A DNA stretch of 64,000 nt, taken from positions 1 to 64,000 of the forward strand of contig CACAIK010000004.1 in assembly GCA_902532525.1 (NCBI GenBank), in the 5' to 3' direction. The position numbers and the translations under genes were made by a program. Numbering within the stretch: the first letter of the stretch is position 1; each line of letters starts with the position of its first letter. Positions 43,103-52,920 of this stretch are shown here, piece by piece. The DNA comes from an uncultured Pelagibacteraceae bacterium (lineage in GTDB: Bacteria > Pseudomonadota > Alphaproteobacteria > Pelagibacterales > Pelagibacteraceae). The notes under the pieces were generated by a model. The model saw only the letters and a list, made by a program, of their open reading frames with translations. It ran no database searches and was not told where the DNA came from.

Positions 43103-44319
43103 TTAATATATATTTTTGGTAAAGGAAAAATAAATTTAGATCCTTTTGAAATAATTTTCTTCTCCCTGATTAAAATTTCTTTTTTAAAATGCCAAGGAAG
43201 AACAAAATAATAATTAGGCTTCATTAGCCTAGACTTATTTTCTGAAATTATTTTAATTTTAGTGCCTGGAGTATATTTATTATATTTATTAGGATTCCTT
43301 TCAGCAATATACTTAATTTCTTTATTAGAGATATTCATAAGTTGTAAAAGAACATTACCCTTGGTAGATGCCCCGTAACCATGTATCATCATCTTCTGTT
43401 TTAACAACTTTTTTATTAAATCTTTTAGTTTTCTCTTTATATTGACTATTTTTTTTTCAAATTTCTTAAATGTAATAATTTTTTCTAATTTAATTTTATT
43501 TTCTAAATTGATTGCATTATTAATATTTTTTTTATTTATTTTATAAGATGAGTTTTTGTGACATATAAAATACTGTGAGCTACCGCCATTAATATCGTTA
43601 AATTTGTGGTCAAATAACTTAAGTCCTACATGATCAATCATTCTAATAATCACTTTTGTAGAATAATATTCTAAGTGTTCGTGGCAAATAGTATCAAAAA
43701 CATTATTTTTAATTATTAAATACAAGTCAGCTTGTTCAATAAGTAAAACTCCGTCTTTATGTAATACTTTTTTAATATCTTTTAAAAAATCACGCGGTTT
43801 TTCCAAGTCATAAAACATAGATAATGCAGAAATTATTTTGAACTTTTTTTTGCGGATATTTTTTGGTAATTTATTATAGGAAAAAAAGCTTGGGATTGCA
43901 TAGTCAATATTTTTATAAAATTTTTTATATTTTTTTATTAATGGGTCAATTCCAATTTTAGTAATGTTTTTTTTATAAAATTTAAGTAGAGTTGCATCAT
44001 TACTTCCTATATCAAGTACCTGATCAAAATCGTTTAATTTAACTTTTTTAGACAAGATTTTATTTACTGCTTTTACATGTTCTGTCATAGTTTTATTGAT
44101 ACCTGTCCTATAACCATAATCATTACCATACAGATAATTCTTGTTAAAATTTCTATCTAACTGAACCAATTTGCATGAGTCACACATTACAAGATTTAGT
44201 AATGCCTTAGGTATATTTTTATTTTTTTTAGGAAATTTGCCTGTGAAAGACAAATTTCCTAATGAAAACAAGTTCTTTAGATTGTTCGAATTACAATTTC
44301 TACATTTTTTTATTTTCAT
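43099..44319 (-). CDS. NDP-hexose C-methyltransferase-like enzyme
   Basis: This 406-residue protein has an N-terminal zinc site (C-x2-C at KKCRNCNSNN and C-x2-C at MCDSCKLVQLD), a SAM motif QVLDIGSNDATLLKFY near residues 96-111, LLIEQADL near 187-194, a central ICHEHLEYYS near 206-215, and a C-terminal GYGASTKGNVLLQ near 309-321. The order zinc domain, methyltransferase domain and C-terminal Rossmann-like domain matches TylC3-type sugar C-methyltransferases. It adds a methyl branch to a 4-keto-6-deoxy sugar. With two Gmd enzymes nearby, a C-methylated GDP- or dTDP-hexose is a candidate. The nucleotide is not known. Confidence 0.83.
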   Translation of the reverse strand: MKIKKCRNCNSNNLKNLFSLGNLSFTGKFPKKNKNIPKALLNLVMCDSCKLVQLDRNFNKNYLYGNDYGYRTGINKTMTEHVKAVNKILSKKVKLNDFDQVLDIGSNDATLLKFYKKNITKIGIDPLIKKYKKFYKNIDYAIPSFFSYNKLPKNIRKKKFKIISALSMFYDLEKPRDFLKDIKKVLHKDGVLLIEQADLYLIIKNNVFDTICHEHLEYYSTKVIIRMIDHVGLKLFDHKFNDINGGSSQYFICHKNSSYKINKKNINNAINLENKIKLEKIITFKKFEKKIVNIKRKLKDLIKKLLKQKMMIHGYGASTKGNVLLQLMNISNKEIKYIAERNPNKYNKYTPGTKIKIISENKSRLMKPNYYFVLPWHFKKEILIREKKIISKGSKFIFPLPKIYIK

Positions 44320-44323
44320 TTTT

Positions 44324-45988
44324 TTAATCTAATGTTTTATAAAGTTTCAAAACGTAATTATGTGTTTTTCCCTCATATTTTATTGGTTCTTTTATATTGT
44401 CATAATTAATTTTAACTAATTTCTCACATTTACCAAAAAATTCTGTTTGTAAATAACAAAAATTTTTTGGTAAATTTTTTGAAAATTCTTCTGTACCAAA
44501 AAACAATATATAAGTATTCTTAAACTTATTTTTATCAAATTTTATACTGTTTATATAATTAAAATCCTTTTTTAAATATTTTTTTGACAAATCATAAACA
44601 GATGGTGTTGAGTAAATTTTGTAATATTTTTCTTTTTGATTATAAACAGATAAAAATACATCTCTAGCTAAATATTGATAGAAAACTATATTTTCTTTTT
44701 TTACTACATTAATTATTTTATCTAACTTTTCATTCCAGATTTTGTTATTCGGATATTTATTTAAAATATCTTTCTCAAAGTTATTTTTATTTTTAAATGG
44801 TAGATTTAAAGAAATATTTGAAAAGATAATTAATATAAAAATTATATTAACTATTCTTATATAAATTTTATTTTTATACTCTAATTTTATCAAATTTTGA
44901 CACATCAAAAAAATACATAAAATTAAAAAGTAATTAAATAATCTATCAATATATGCATTAAGTGGTAAAACTAAAAAAATTAAAAATGTAGAAAATAAGT
45001 AAACTTTTACAGTTTTATTTTTTAAATTTAATAAACTTATTAAAAATAAAATTGCACCCAAATAACCTAAATTATTTTTAAAATAATATAAAAAGTCTTT
45101 TAAAGAAGTTACTAAATAATTTATAATTTGAAAAATAAAGTTAATATCTGAACTTCCATTTGAATTATCAATATTTAGTGAAAAGAATATTTTCAATAAT
45201 TCTAAATTTCTGGTTCCAAAAAATGAGAAAAAAATTAAAGGTAATAAAATAATAATAGATGTAAATATGAAAAGAAAAACATCTCTTTTTATTTTTTTAT
45301 TTTGCAAATATCTTAAGAATATAATTAAAAATACAGAGAGAAGAATAATTGGAACATTAAATTTATGGGAAAAACATGGGATCAAAATCCCAAGAAATAT
45401 AGTTTGTAAATCTAATAAATTATTTTTGTAAATTCTACTTTCCAAAATCAAAACAGATGAAACTAAAAAAAATAATCCGTAGTTGTGAATACCTAGGGGG
45501 GCTAAATAAAAAATTGATAAATAAGAGGAAATAAAAACGTAAAATAATAAAGAAAGATAAATCTTTAAATACTTCTTTCCATTAATACTAGAAACTAAAT
45601 AGTATGAAATTAAGAATGGAATTAAACAATTTACAAAAATCGAAAAAAAATTAAATACTAGATTGTTATAGTTTATAAATTTTCCAATTAAAAAATTAAA
45701 AAAAATTGGAACTAAATTGTATATCACACCTACATCATTGTATATGCGTCTAAAATAATTGTGTAAAAGTGAATTGCTATCCATTAGCAATTTAGAATAA
45801 AATTCGTCTTTCCCGGATGGAAAAAAAGTTATTGAATTAGTTAAGTCAATTATCCATTTAATATAAAAAGACTGATCTGTCCTCGGAAATAAATCTATAA
45901 AAATATTATATTTTAAATAAAAAAAAATTAGTGAAATTATAATTAATATAATAAAGCTTAAATTTAATTTATTATATATTAATTTCAT
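44324..45988 (-). CDS. Polytopic membrane protein, GT-C-like
   Basis: This 554-residue protein has about 12 hydrophobic segments and a soluble C-terminal domain from about residue 400 with YQYLARDVFLSVYN and YILFFGTEEFSKNLP. The first external loop holds FPRTDQSFYIKWI near residues 34-46, an acidic motif in the position used by GT-C glycosyltransferases. I do not recognise a named family. It heads a minus-strand operon with the sugar C-methyltransferase and a polyprenyl-phosphate-sugar-synthase-like GT2, so transfer of a methylated sugar from a lipid carrier outside the inner membrane is plausible. Confidence 0.55.
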   Translation of the reverse strand: MKLIYNKLNLSFIILIIISLIFFYLKYNIFIDLFPRTDQSFYIKWIIDLTNSITFFPSGKDEFYSKLLMDSNSLLHNYFRRIYNDVGVIYNLVPIFFNFLIGKFINYNNLVFNFFSIFVNCLIPFLISYYLVSSINGKKYLKIYLSLLFYVFISSYLSIFYLAPLGIHNYGLFFLVSSVLILESRIYKNNLLDLQTIFLGILIPCFSHKFNVPIILLSVFLIIFLRYLQNKKIKRDVFLFIFTSIIILLPLIFFSFFGTRNLELLKIFFSLNIDNSNGSSDINFIFQIINYLVTSLKDFLYYFKNNLGYLGAILFLISLLNLKNKTVKVYLFSTFLIFLVLPLNAYIDRLFNYFLILCIFLMCQNLIKLEYKNKIYIRIVNIIFILIIFSNISLNLPFKNKNNFEKDILNKYPNNKIWNEKLDKIINVVKKENIVFYQYLARDVFLSVYNQKEKYYKIYSTPSVYDLSKKYLKKDFNYINSIKFDKNKFKNTYILFFGTEEFSKNLPKNFCYLQTEFFGKCEKLVKINYDNIKEPIKYEGKTHNYVLKLYKTLD

Positions 45989-46000
45989 CGTAAATTTTTT

Positions 46001-46041
46001 ATCTATTTTATAGATTTAATTTCTCTTTTTTTTAATATAAT
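46001..46041 (+). promoter_or_regulatory. Putative gmd promoter element and small dyad
   Basis: In the 77-bp divergent gap between the GT-C-like and gmd genes there is a perfect TATAAT hexamer at 46,036-46,041, 24 bp before the gmd start. This suits a sigma70-type -10 site with a short leader. A -35 partner is not convincing. A dyad ATCTAT-N3-ATAGAT lies at 46,002-46,016 just upstream. Both are easy to find by chance in A+T-rich DNA, so confidence is low. Confidence 0.35.
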
Positions 46042-46065
46042 TATATACACATCCAAAATAAATTT

Positions 46066-47094
46066 ATGAAAAAAATTGCATTAATATACGGAGCAACAGG
46101 CCAAGATGGCTCGTATCTTGCAGACTTCCTCTTAAAAAAAAAATATCATGTGCATGCTATAAAAAGAAAATCTTCTTCTTTAAACACAGAAAGAATTGAT
46201 CATATATATGAAAAAAATACAAAAAATTTTTTTTTACATTATGGGGATATTACCGATCCTATTTCTGTTAATGAAATCATTCATTCAGTAAATCCAGATG
46301 AGATATATAATTTAGCAGCACAATCTCATGTAGCTGTCTCTTTCAAAATCCCAAATTACACAGCACAAGTAAACGCATTAGGAGCGCTTAATATACTAGA
46401 AGCTATTAAATCATCCAAAAAAAGAAATAAAATTAAGTATTATCAGGCGGGAACTTCTGAGATGTACGGCAAGGTGCAAGAAAATCCCCAATCTGAAAAC
46501 ACGCCTTTTTATCCAAGAAGTCCCTATGGAGTTGCAAAATTATTTGCTCATTGGATTACAATTAATTATAGGGAAGCATATGATCTTTTTGCATGCAATG
46601 GAATTTTATTTAATCATGAAAGCCCAAGACGAGGTGAAACTTTTGTGACAAGAAAAATTACTATAGGCTTATGTAAAATTAAATTAGGCATACAAAAAAA
46701 ACTAATATTAGGAAATTTATATGCAAAAAGAGATTGGGGTCATGCCAAAGATTATGTCGAGGCTCAGTGGTTAATGATGCAACAAAAAAAACCTGAGGAC
46801 TTTGTTATTGCCACTGGACACACGCATACTGTTAAATCGTTTATCATTGAATGTGCCAAACAACTTAATTTAAAAATAATTTGGAAAGGTAAAGGAATAA
46901 AAACTAAAGGGTATGATAAAAATGGTAAATGCATTATAGAATGCAGTAAAAAATATTTCAGACCAAGCGAAGTAGATTTTCTTCTTGGAAACGCAAAAAA
47001 AGCAAGATCTAAACTTAAATGGAAACCAAATTTTAATTTTTCTAAATTAGTAAAAGATATGATTACTAATGATTATGAGAAATTAAAATCATAA
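46066..47094 (+). CDS. gmd: GDP-mannose 4,6-dehydratase
   Basis: This 342-residue SDR has [15 protein letters not shown] near residues 9-23, [12 protein letters not shown] near 84-95, a catalytic region GTSEMYGK near 127-134, [10 protein letters not shown] near 155-164 and [17 protein letters not shown] near 182-198. These are diagnostic of Gmd, which turns GDP-D-mannose to GDP-4-keto-6-deoxy-D-mannose with NADP. The product is the substrate of the Fcl-like enzyme at 40,672 and possibly of the C-methyltransferase pathway. A second, more divergent Gmd is encoded at 56,107. It heads a long + strand operon of membrane proteins and glycosyltransferases. Confidence 0.9.
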   Translation: MKKIALIYGATGQDGSYLADFLLKKKYHVHAIKRKSSSLNTERIDHIYEKNTKNFFLHYGDITDPISVNEIIHSVNPDEIYNLAAQSHVAVSFKIPNYTAQVNALGALNILEAIKSSKKRNKIKYYQAGTSEMYGKVQENPQSENTPFYPRSPYGVAKLFAHWITINYREAYDLFACNGILFNHESPRRGETFVTRKITIGLCKIKLGIQKKLILGNLYAKRDWGHAKDYVEAQWLMMQQKKPEDFVIATGHTHTVKSFIIECAKQLNLKIIWKGKGIKTKGYDKNGKCIIECSKKYFRPSEVDFLLGNAKKARSKLKWKPNFNFSKLVKDMITNDYEKLKS

Positions 47095-47103
47095 AAAAAT
47101 TTT

Positions 47104-48270
47104 ATGGCTAATATAAAGCCGAAATTGTTAATACTTTTAATCACTATAATATTAATCTTCGCAGTATATCTTTCTTACATAGGTGGTTACGGATCCGATG
47201 AAGATACTTTACCAATGATATATGTCTTTGAGAGAAGATTAAGTGATGGCTCCTTTGTAACCTCTAGATTTACTGGTAATCCAGTTGCTGAATTAGGCAT
47301 TGGCTTTCTATCATATTATTTTGGAAGTTTTGTAGTTAATATAATTACTTTTTTATTTTTCTTTTCTGGCATTATTTTCATTTATTATTCGTTATCAAAA
47401 AATTTAGATAATAATTTATATATATTTTTATTATTATGCTTATCTAGCCATGTCCTTTTTTTTGATAATATTGAACCTATAGATTATTCTTGGGCATTAT
47501 TACCTTTTGCATTAGGAATTTTCTTTTTAAAAAAAAAACTAATCGAGCTATCAGTTATCTTTTTTGCAATCAGCGTTGGTGTAAGACTTAATTACTTAAT
47601 TTTTATCTTACCAGTCATTTACTTTTATCCATATAATTACTCAATTAGTTTAACAAGAAAAAGTATTATTTTTATATCAATTTTTTTTGTCAGCGGATTA
47701 TTTTATTTACCAATTTGGTATGACTATTCATTTTCATTGGAATGGTTAACTTCAGCAAGACCTACCGAGCAAGGATTTCTGGGTCTACTTGCCAGATTTA
47801 CGTACAAAATACTTGTAGCATTTGGTATTTTGCAATTTATTATAATTTTATCAAATATTATTACATCAAAGATTTTAATTCTAAACTTTTACAAACAAAA
47901 ATTAATTTTTTTTTTAATTTTGCTTAATTTGGGATTATTCCTATATATACCTGCCGAACTATCATATTTGCAGCCAGCAATTATAATTCTATATTTTTTT
48001 GTTTCTAAATATTTCAATTCAAAACTGATTTACTTAATAATCTGTTTAAATTTTTTAACATGGATTATAAGTTTTAATTTTTTAGAAATAGAGTACAAAA
48101 ACCAGGATGTATGTAAGACAAGAGAAGCAATTAGTGCTAACTTTAAACTTTCAATAGATAAAGGAGCAATACAAAATTTTATTGATACAAGAAGTATGAT
48201 CGAGTGCTGGGCGTATGATACATATGAAGAAAGAACAAAAAAAATATTATCTGGAAAAGCTCTAAAGTAA
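47104..48270 (+). CDS. Integral membrane protein, GT-C-like
   Basis: This 388-residue protein has about nine to ten hydrophobic segments and a soluble C-terminal tail. GGYGSDEDTLPMIYVFERRL near residues 21-40 is an acidic motif in the first external loop, and similar DED-type motifs are found in GT-C enzymes. The remainder gives no further family signature. It lies 9 bp after gmd and 9 bp before another large membrane protein, so it is probably part of the same operon. A glycosyltransferase using a polyprenyl-linked sugar is plausible but unproven. Confidence 0.5.
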   Translation: MANIKPKLLILLITIILIFAVYLSYIGGYGSDEDTLPMIYVFERRLSDGSFVTSRFTGNPVAELGIGFLSYYFGSFVVNIITFLFFFSGIIFIYYSLSKNLDNNLYIFLLLCLSSHVLFFDNIEPIDYSWALLPFALGIFFLKKKLIELSVIFFAISVGVRLNYLIFILPVIYFYPYNYSISLTRKSIIFISIFFVSGLFYLPIWYDYSFSLEWLTSARPTEQGFLGLLARFTYKILVAFGILQFIIILSNIITSKILILNFYKQKLIFFLILLNLGLFLYIPAELSYLQPAIIILYFFVSKYFNSKLIYLIICLNFLTWIISFNFLEIEYKNQDVCKTREAISANFKLSIDKGAIQNFIDTRSMIECWAYDTYEERTKKILSGKALK

Positions 48271-48279
48271 CATTCAAAA

Positions 48280-49935
48280 ATGATTATATCTTTTTTTGCT
48301 ACATTTATTATTTATATAGTTTTAGTTGGTTTTTCATATCCTTTTAAAAAACTTATATTTATAAAAAAATATAAAAATATTTACATAAAAAATATTGATG
48401 TAGTGTATGGAATTTTTTTTTTAACTTTTATTTCAATCTTATTCAATTTCTTACTACCTTTACAAAAAATATTTCCTTTAATAATAATTTTTGGCTTAAT
48501 TTCATTTTCATATTTAATATTTCAAAAAAAATTAAAAATTAATATAATTATTTTCTCATTAATACTTCTATTTTTTATTTTTATTAATTTTGAAAATGGT
48601 CATAATGTTGACTCTCCAGTTTATCACACTCAAACAATAAGATGGTCTTATTCAAATAAAATTGTTTTTGGATTATCTAATTTAGATTGGTTGTATAGTT
48701 TGAATTCATCATGGCATATTTTCTTGTCTTTATTGAAATTTAAATTTAAAGATGTTGATACAATATATTTAATTAGTTTTATTCCTCTAAGTATTATCTA
48801 TTATCAGATTTATTTAAGTATATTTAAAAAGAGAAATTTAAGTGAAATATCAATCTTTCTATCAGGTTCTTATATATTATTTTTTTCGATAATTCATCCA
48901 TTTAAAAATGGAGTAATATTTAATCACCTTGGGAATCCTGAAGTAGATACTGTTGCAATGATGTTTTATATAGTTTCATTTTATAGTTTTTTAAAATTCT
49001 ATGAACAGGAAAATAATTATAATTATTTTTTTATTTTAATTACCTCGTCTTTGTTATGTGTTCTAACTAAAATTACATATATAGGTATCTTAATTTTACC
49101 AATTTATTTGATTATAAATAATTTAGGTTTAATTAAAAAAGAACTTTTAAATTTTTTTCTTATTTCCTTTTTAGGTTTCTTATGGATGTGTAGAAATTAT
49201 ATTTTAAGCTCATGTCTTATATATCCTGTAAAATTTACGTGTTTAAAATCTAATTGGTATTTTGGAGATGAGCGAATTGATCTATTAGTCAATGCTACAA
49301 AGGGTTTTTCTCGAGATACAAGAGCAAGAGATAGGTACCTAGATTTTGACCATACTATTTATAGTTTTGACTGGTTTAAACCTTGGTTCAATGATTATTT
49401 TTTAAATACATCTTTATTAAAAATAAGCACTTTTATAATTGTATTATCATTTCTTGCAATTTGCATTCAAGTTTTTTTAAAAAAATATAATAAAATATAT
49501 TTTAACAAAAAATTTATACTTTTAATAATATTAAGTTTTTTTATTAATATTTATTTTTGGATGCAGGCTCCAGAGATTAGATTTGGTTGGGGATTTTTAA
49601 TATTTTATCCTTGTATGTTCTTAGGTTATGCAATTTTGAATATCAAAAATATAAAATTTATTTTAAGTAGAAGAATACTTTTAATTTCTTTCTCGTTACT
49701 TTTTGCTTTATCAATTAACAAAAATTATAAAAATTTAACTTTTGATAATTTATTTAATCAATATAAACACGAATATAATTATAAAAATATAAAAAGCATC
49801 GGCACTTTTAACGGTTACGAAATATTTGTATCAGAAGATTGGAAATGTTCTGATTTTGAGAAGATATGTGTAAATAGTCCAAAAAAAAATTATAATATTA
49901 CAGAAAAATTTGGTTATACATTCTTTAATAATTAA
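48280..49935 (+). CDS. Polytopic membrane protein, GT-C-like family
   Basis: This 551-residue protein has about 12 hydrophobic segments. NVDSPVYHTQTIRWSY near residues 109-124 matches the YH motif of the proteins at 33,393 and 54,399, which carry comparable D-x-x-x-YH blocks. SCLIYPVKFTCLKSNWYFG near 310-328 also resembles SGCALYPIKITCLKSL of the 54,399 protein. This supports shared ancestry. The ends have short soluble tails with paired cysteines (KCSDFEKICVNS). The family name is not clear. A GT-C glycosyltransferase is the leading idea, and it could act on the same carrier lipid as its paralogues. Confidence 0.55.
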   Translation: MIISFFATFIIYIVLVGFSYPFKKLIFIKKYKNIYIKNIDVVYGIFFLTFISILFNFLLPLQKIFPLIIIFGLISFSYLIFQKKLKINIIIFSLILLFFIFINFENGHNVDSPVYHTQTIRWSYSNKIVFGLSNLDWLYSLNSSWHIFLSLLKFKFKDVDTIYLISFIPLSIIYYQIYLSIFKKRNLSEISIFLSGSYILFFSIIHPFKNGVIFNHLGNPEVDTVAMMFYIVSFYSFLKFYEQENNYNYFFILITSSLLCVLTKITYIGILILPIYLIINNLGLIKKELLNFFLISFLGFLWMCRNYILSSCLIYPVKFTCLKSNWYFGDERIDLLVNATKGFSRDTRARDRYLDFDHTIYSFDWFKPWFNDYFLNTSLLKISTFIIVLSFLAICIQVFLKKYNKIYFNKKFILLIILSFFINIYFWMQAPEIRFGWGFLIFYPCMFLGYAILNIKNIKFILSRRILLISFSLLFALSINKNYKNLTFDNLFNQYKHEYNYKNIKSIGTFNGYEIFVSEDWKCSDFEKICVNSPKKNYNITEKFGYTFFNN

Positions 49936-49971
49936 ACTTAGAGTATATTTTAATCAAATTAAAAAACATTT

Positions 49972-51282
49972 ATGAAAATATTAGATTTGAAAAGTCAAAT
50001 ATTTGAAAAGTATATATTTTTATTAGCAGTCACAAGCTCCTTATTTTTCTGGAGCATAAGTTACGGTTTTTTTAATTTTAGATATTTAATTTTAATTTTG
50101 ATAATTCATTTAATTTTTTTTTTTAGAAAATTCGAAAATCAAATTAAGAAAAAATTTATCTTAAGTTTGTTACTTATTTCTATTTTTTTAATTTCCCATT
50201 ATTTGGTAAATATATATTATGAAAAACAGTCAATAAATTTTTATATAATACAAAGTATAATTTATTTTTTGTGTATTTTCACAATTGCTCATTTTTATAA
50301 TAATCAGATCATTTCCAATATAGTGAATATTGTAAAACTTTTTTTCTATATTTTTTTTATAGTAACAATTTTTAATCTAATAAATTATGAGTATGAAAAT
50401 CAATTTTTTTGTGGAGGCTTACCCAATTTTTTTAAAGATAGTTTTGAAAATAAAATATCTAATTTTTCATTCAAACATTCTCTTTTTAGTGAAAATTCAC
50501 ATTTGGGAATGATAGCCCCTGGTATAATTTTATTTTCTCTTAATAGGCTTGTTTTACAAAAAAATAGTAATTTAGTAAATTTGATGCTCATATTTTTTAT
50601 ATTAGTTTGCTATATAAAATCGTCTACAACACTGTTTGTTGGGCTTGCGACAAGTATATTCCTAATTATTTTATTTAACTACAAGTTGATTAATAGAAAA
50701 AGTTTACTAGCATTTTTAGTTTTGATGTTTGGAGCTTTATTTATAATTTTTTCTAATGATGAATGTAAAACAAGATTTATACCTAAATATTCTGGTGAGT
50801 TGTTATTAAGCAAAAAATCCAATGATTTTATATACGATAAATTATTTAAGGATAATAATAAAAGCAAAGATGGTTCGGCATCATCTGGAATTTTTTTTAG
50901 AAATTTAAAAATTTCAAAAGATTCATTTTTTAATAAACCACTAGGATGGGGTATTAATAGATATTATGAAAAATTAGACCAATATAACACGGACAACCCT
51001 CCAAAAATAGGAATTTATAATTATGTGAATAGAAAAGACGCAGTAAATAATTTTTTTAAATTAACAGTCGAATTTGGAATATTTTCATTATTAATTTATT
51101 TTTTAATATTTTTTTATTTAATAAATCAAAAAATTCCAATAGAACAAAAATTGTTTTTTGTCCCATTTATTATTACTCAATTAATCAGAGGTGCAGGATA
51201 TTTTAATGGAGGATTTATATTAATTATCCTATTAATGTTATATAGTTTATACTCAAAAAATAATAACCATAATAAATTATAA
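49972..51282 (+). CDS. O-antigen ligase/polymerase-like membrane protein
   Basis: This 436-residue protein has about 11 to 12 hydrophobic segments and a long loop near residues 260-360 with RNLKISKDSFFNKPLGWGINRYY (about residues 304-326), a pattern like the G-x-G-x-N loop of Wzy and WaaL proteins. SFKHSLFSENSHLGMIAPGIILF near 164-186 resembles the conserved SHLG segment found in such proteins. The locus already has other candidates at 39,136 and 51,301, so this could be a second Wzy. The call is based on layout and motif style and the exact role is not known. Confidence 0.55.
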   Translation: MKILDLKSQIFEKYIFLLAVTSSLFFWSISYGFFNFRYLILILIIHLIFFFRKFENQIKKKFILSLLLISIFLISHYLVNIYYEKQSINFYIIQSIIYFLCIFTIAHFYNNQIISNIVNIVKLFFYIFFIVTIFNLINYEYENQFFCGGLPNFFKDSFENKISNFSFKHSLFSENSHLGMIAPGIILFSLNRLVLQKNSNLVNLMLIFFILVCYIKSSTTLFVGLATSIFLIILFNYKLINRKSLLAFLVLMFGALFIIFSNDECKTRFIPKYSGELLLSKKSNDFIYDKLFKDNNKSKDGSASSGIFFRNLKISKDSFFNKPLGWGINRYYEKLDQYNTDNPPKIGIYNYVNRKDAVNNFFKLTVEFGIFSLLIYFLIFFYLINQKIPIEQKLFFVPFIITQLIRGAGYFNGGFILIILLMLYSLYSKNNNHNKL

Positions 51283-51300
51283 ATTTTATATAAAATTAAT

Positions 51301-52848
51301 ATGTTGAATTTGTTTTCAAAAAGAAATTTTATTCCCGAAATATTAATTATTTTATTTCCAGTAGCGCTAGTAAGTGGTCCTTTAATACCAGAAATTTTTA
51401 TGCTGATTATAAATATATTTTTTTTGTATTTTTTAATAAGAAATAAAAACTTCGAAATTCTTAATAATAAACTATTATTTATGCTCTTTTTTTTTACGAT
51501 TTATATTTTAATTCTTAGCTATTTTTCTAAATATAGTGATGAAATCTTCTTTAGAAATATCTTTTACTTTAGATTTATAATTTTTGTTACTGCAATTTAT
51601 TATTTTATTCGTGAAAATGTTAAGTTAATGAAGTTAATTTTTTTAAGCATTATGATGTGCTTTACTGTGTTAGCAATTGATGGAAGTTATCAATTTTATT
51701 TTAATGAAAACATTTTAGGTTTCAAAAAAATAAGAGCAGACCGTATATCAAGCTTTTTTGAGGATAAATTAGTTTTAGGCAGTTATATTTCAAGATACTT
51801 CTTTATTTTTATTGGACTATATTTTTATCTAGAAAAAAATTTAAGCAAAACACTAAAAATCTTTTCTGTTGCTATAATATTCCTATCATTTCTGATTATT
51901 GTCCTTTCAGGAGAAAGAGCTGCACTTTTCTTGACTATTATTGGTTTATTAGCATTGTATATTTTAATCAATATATCTTATAAAAAAAAATTATTAATAT
52001 TATTAGTATCCTCAATATTAATAGTGCCAACATTAGTATTTAATAATACTTTGAATGACAGATATATAAAACAAACTTTGTCACAAGTATTGCTGACAGA
52101 AAAAAATCAAGAAAATTTTTTTGAAAGATTTGTATATTACAGTTCGAGTTGGCAAACAGCATATAAAGCTTTTTTAGATAATAAATTTTTTGGTCAAGGC
52201 CCTAAATCATTTAAATATTTTTGCTCAGACCCAGAATTCGTGACTTACAATAAAAGAGGTAATCCATTTTTTAATAATTACCAGTTTCTTAACATTCACA
52301 AAAAATTTTTAAATGTGCAGATTGTTGAGATCAGTAAAAAAGTAGGTGATGAAATAAATCACGGTGATTTAATCCTCAAATTTAAACATAGAAAAAAAAT
52401 TTATAATTTTTACGCTGATCGAATAGGCAAAATTAAAACAGTGAATGTATCCGAAGGACAAAGTGTAAGCACTGGATTAAATTTATTTACACTTGATCTT
52501 AGTCTGACAGGATTACCAGATACAAAATTAGTTTATAAAAATGGATGCACGACACATCCTCACCAGCTTTATTTACAGTTGTTATCTGAAACCGGGTTTG
52601 TAGGTGCTTTAACAATTTTATCCTTATTTTTAACCATAACTTACATTTTTGTTAAGCATCTGATTGAAAGAATATTTTTTAAATCAGAATATTTGCAAAA
52701 TTCACAAATTTCTATTTTAATAAGCTTTTTTTTATTACTTTTCCCTTTTACTACGTTTGGTAGTTTTTTTAATAATTGGTTTGTTATGTCTTTTAGTATG
52801 CAAGTTGGTATATTATTTTATTTTTTGAAAATTAAAAAAAACAAATAA
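51301..52848 (+). CDS. O-antigen ligase-like protein with inserted lipoyl-like domain
   Basis: This 515-residue membrane protein resembles WaaL/O-antigen ligase family members. It has about ten to eleven hydrophobic segments, GERAALFLT near residues 204-212, GQGPKSFKYFC near 298-308 and HPHQLYLQLLSETGFVG near 419-435, the last two belonging to the large periplasmic loop. Between them, about residues 335-400, is an extra stretch (VQIVEISKKVGDEINHGDLILKF and GKIKTVNVSEGQSVSTG) that looks like a barrel-sandwich biotinyl/lipoyl or HlyD-type domain without an obvious lipoylated Lys. Ligases of this size usually lack it. It may bind or position the glycan. The ligase call is good and the insert call moderate. 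Confidence 0.75.
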   Translation: MLNLFSKRNFIPEILIILFPVALVSGPLIPEIFMLIINIFFLYFLIRNKNFEILNNKLLFMLFFFTIYILILSYFSKYSDEIFFRNIFYFRFIIFVTAIYYFIRENVKLMKLIFLSIMMCFTVLAIDGSYQFYFNENILGFKKIRADRISSFFEDKLVLGSYISRYFFIFIGLYFYLEKNLSKTLKIFSVAIIFLSFLIIVLSGERAALFLTIIGLLALYILINISYKKKLLILLVSSILIVPTLVFNNTLNDRYIKQTLSQVLLTEKNQENFFERFVYYSSSWQTAYKAFLDNKFFGQGPKSFKYFCSDPEFVTYNKRGNPFFNNYQFLNIHKKFLNVQIVEISKKVGDEINHGDLILKFKHRKKIYNFYADRIGKIKTVNVSEGQSVSTGLNLFTLDLSLTGLPDTKLVYKNGCTTHPHQLYLQLLSETGFVGALTILSLFLTITYIFVKHLIERIFFKSEYLQNSQISILISFFLLLFPFTTFGSFFNNWFVMSFSMQVGILFYFLKIKKNK

Positions 52849-52910
52849 AGTAATATTTTTTTATTGAAATCATTATATATGATTTAACAAAGATAGTTTT
52901 AAAGAATTAA

Positions 52911-52920
52911 AAGGAGTAAT
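52911..52920 (+). promoter_or_regulatory. Strong Shine-Dalgarno before a TTG start
   Basis: AAGGAG at 52,911-52,916 lies 4 bp before TTG at 52,921, where the GT2 protein must begin (KFSIITPTFN is the usual N-terminus). Most genes in the window show no clear Shine-Dalgarno site and start from overlapping codons, so this one stands out. The 72-bp gap before it may also hold a promoter. Confidence 0.55.
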
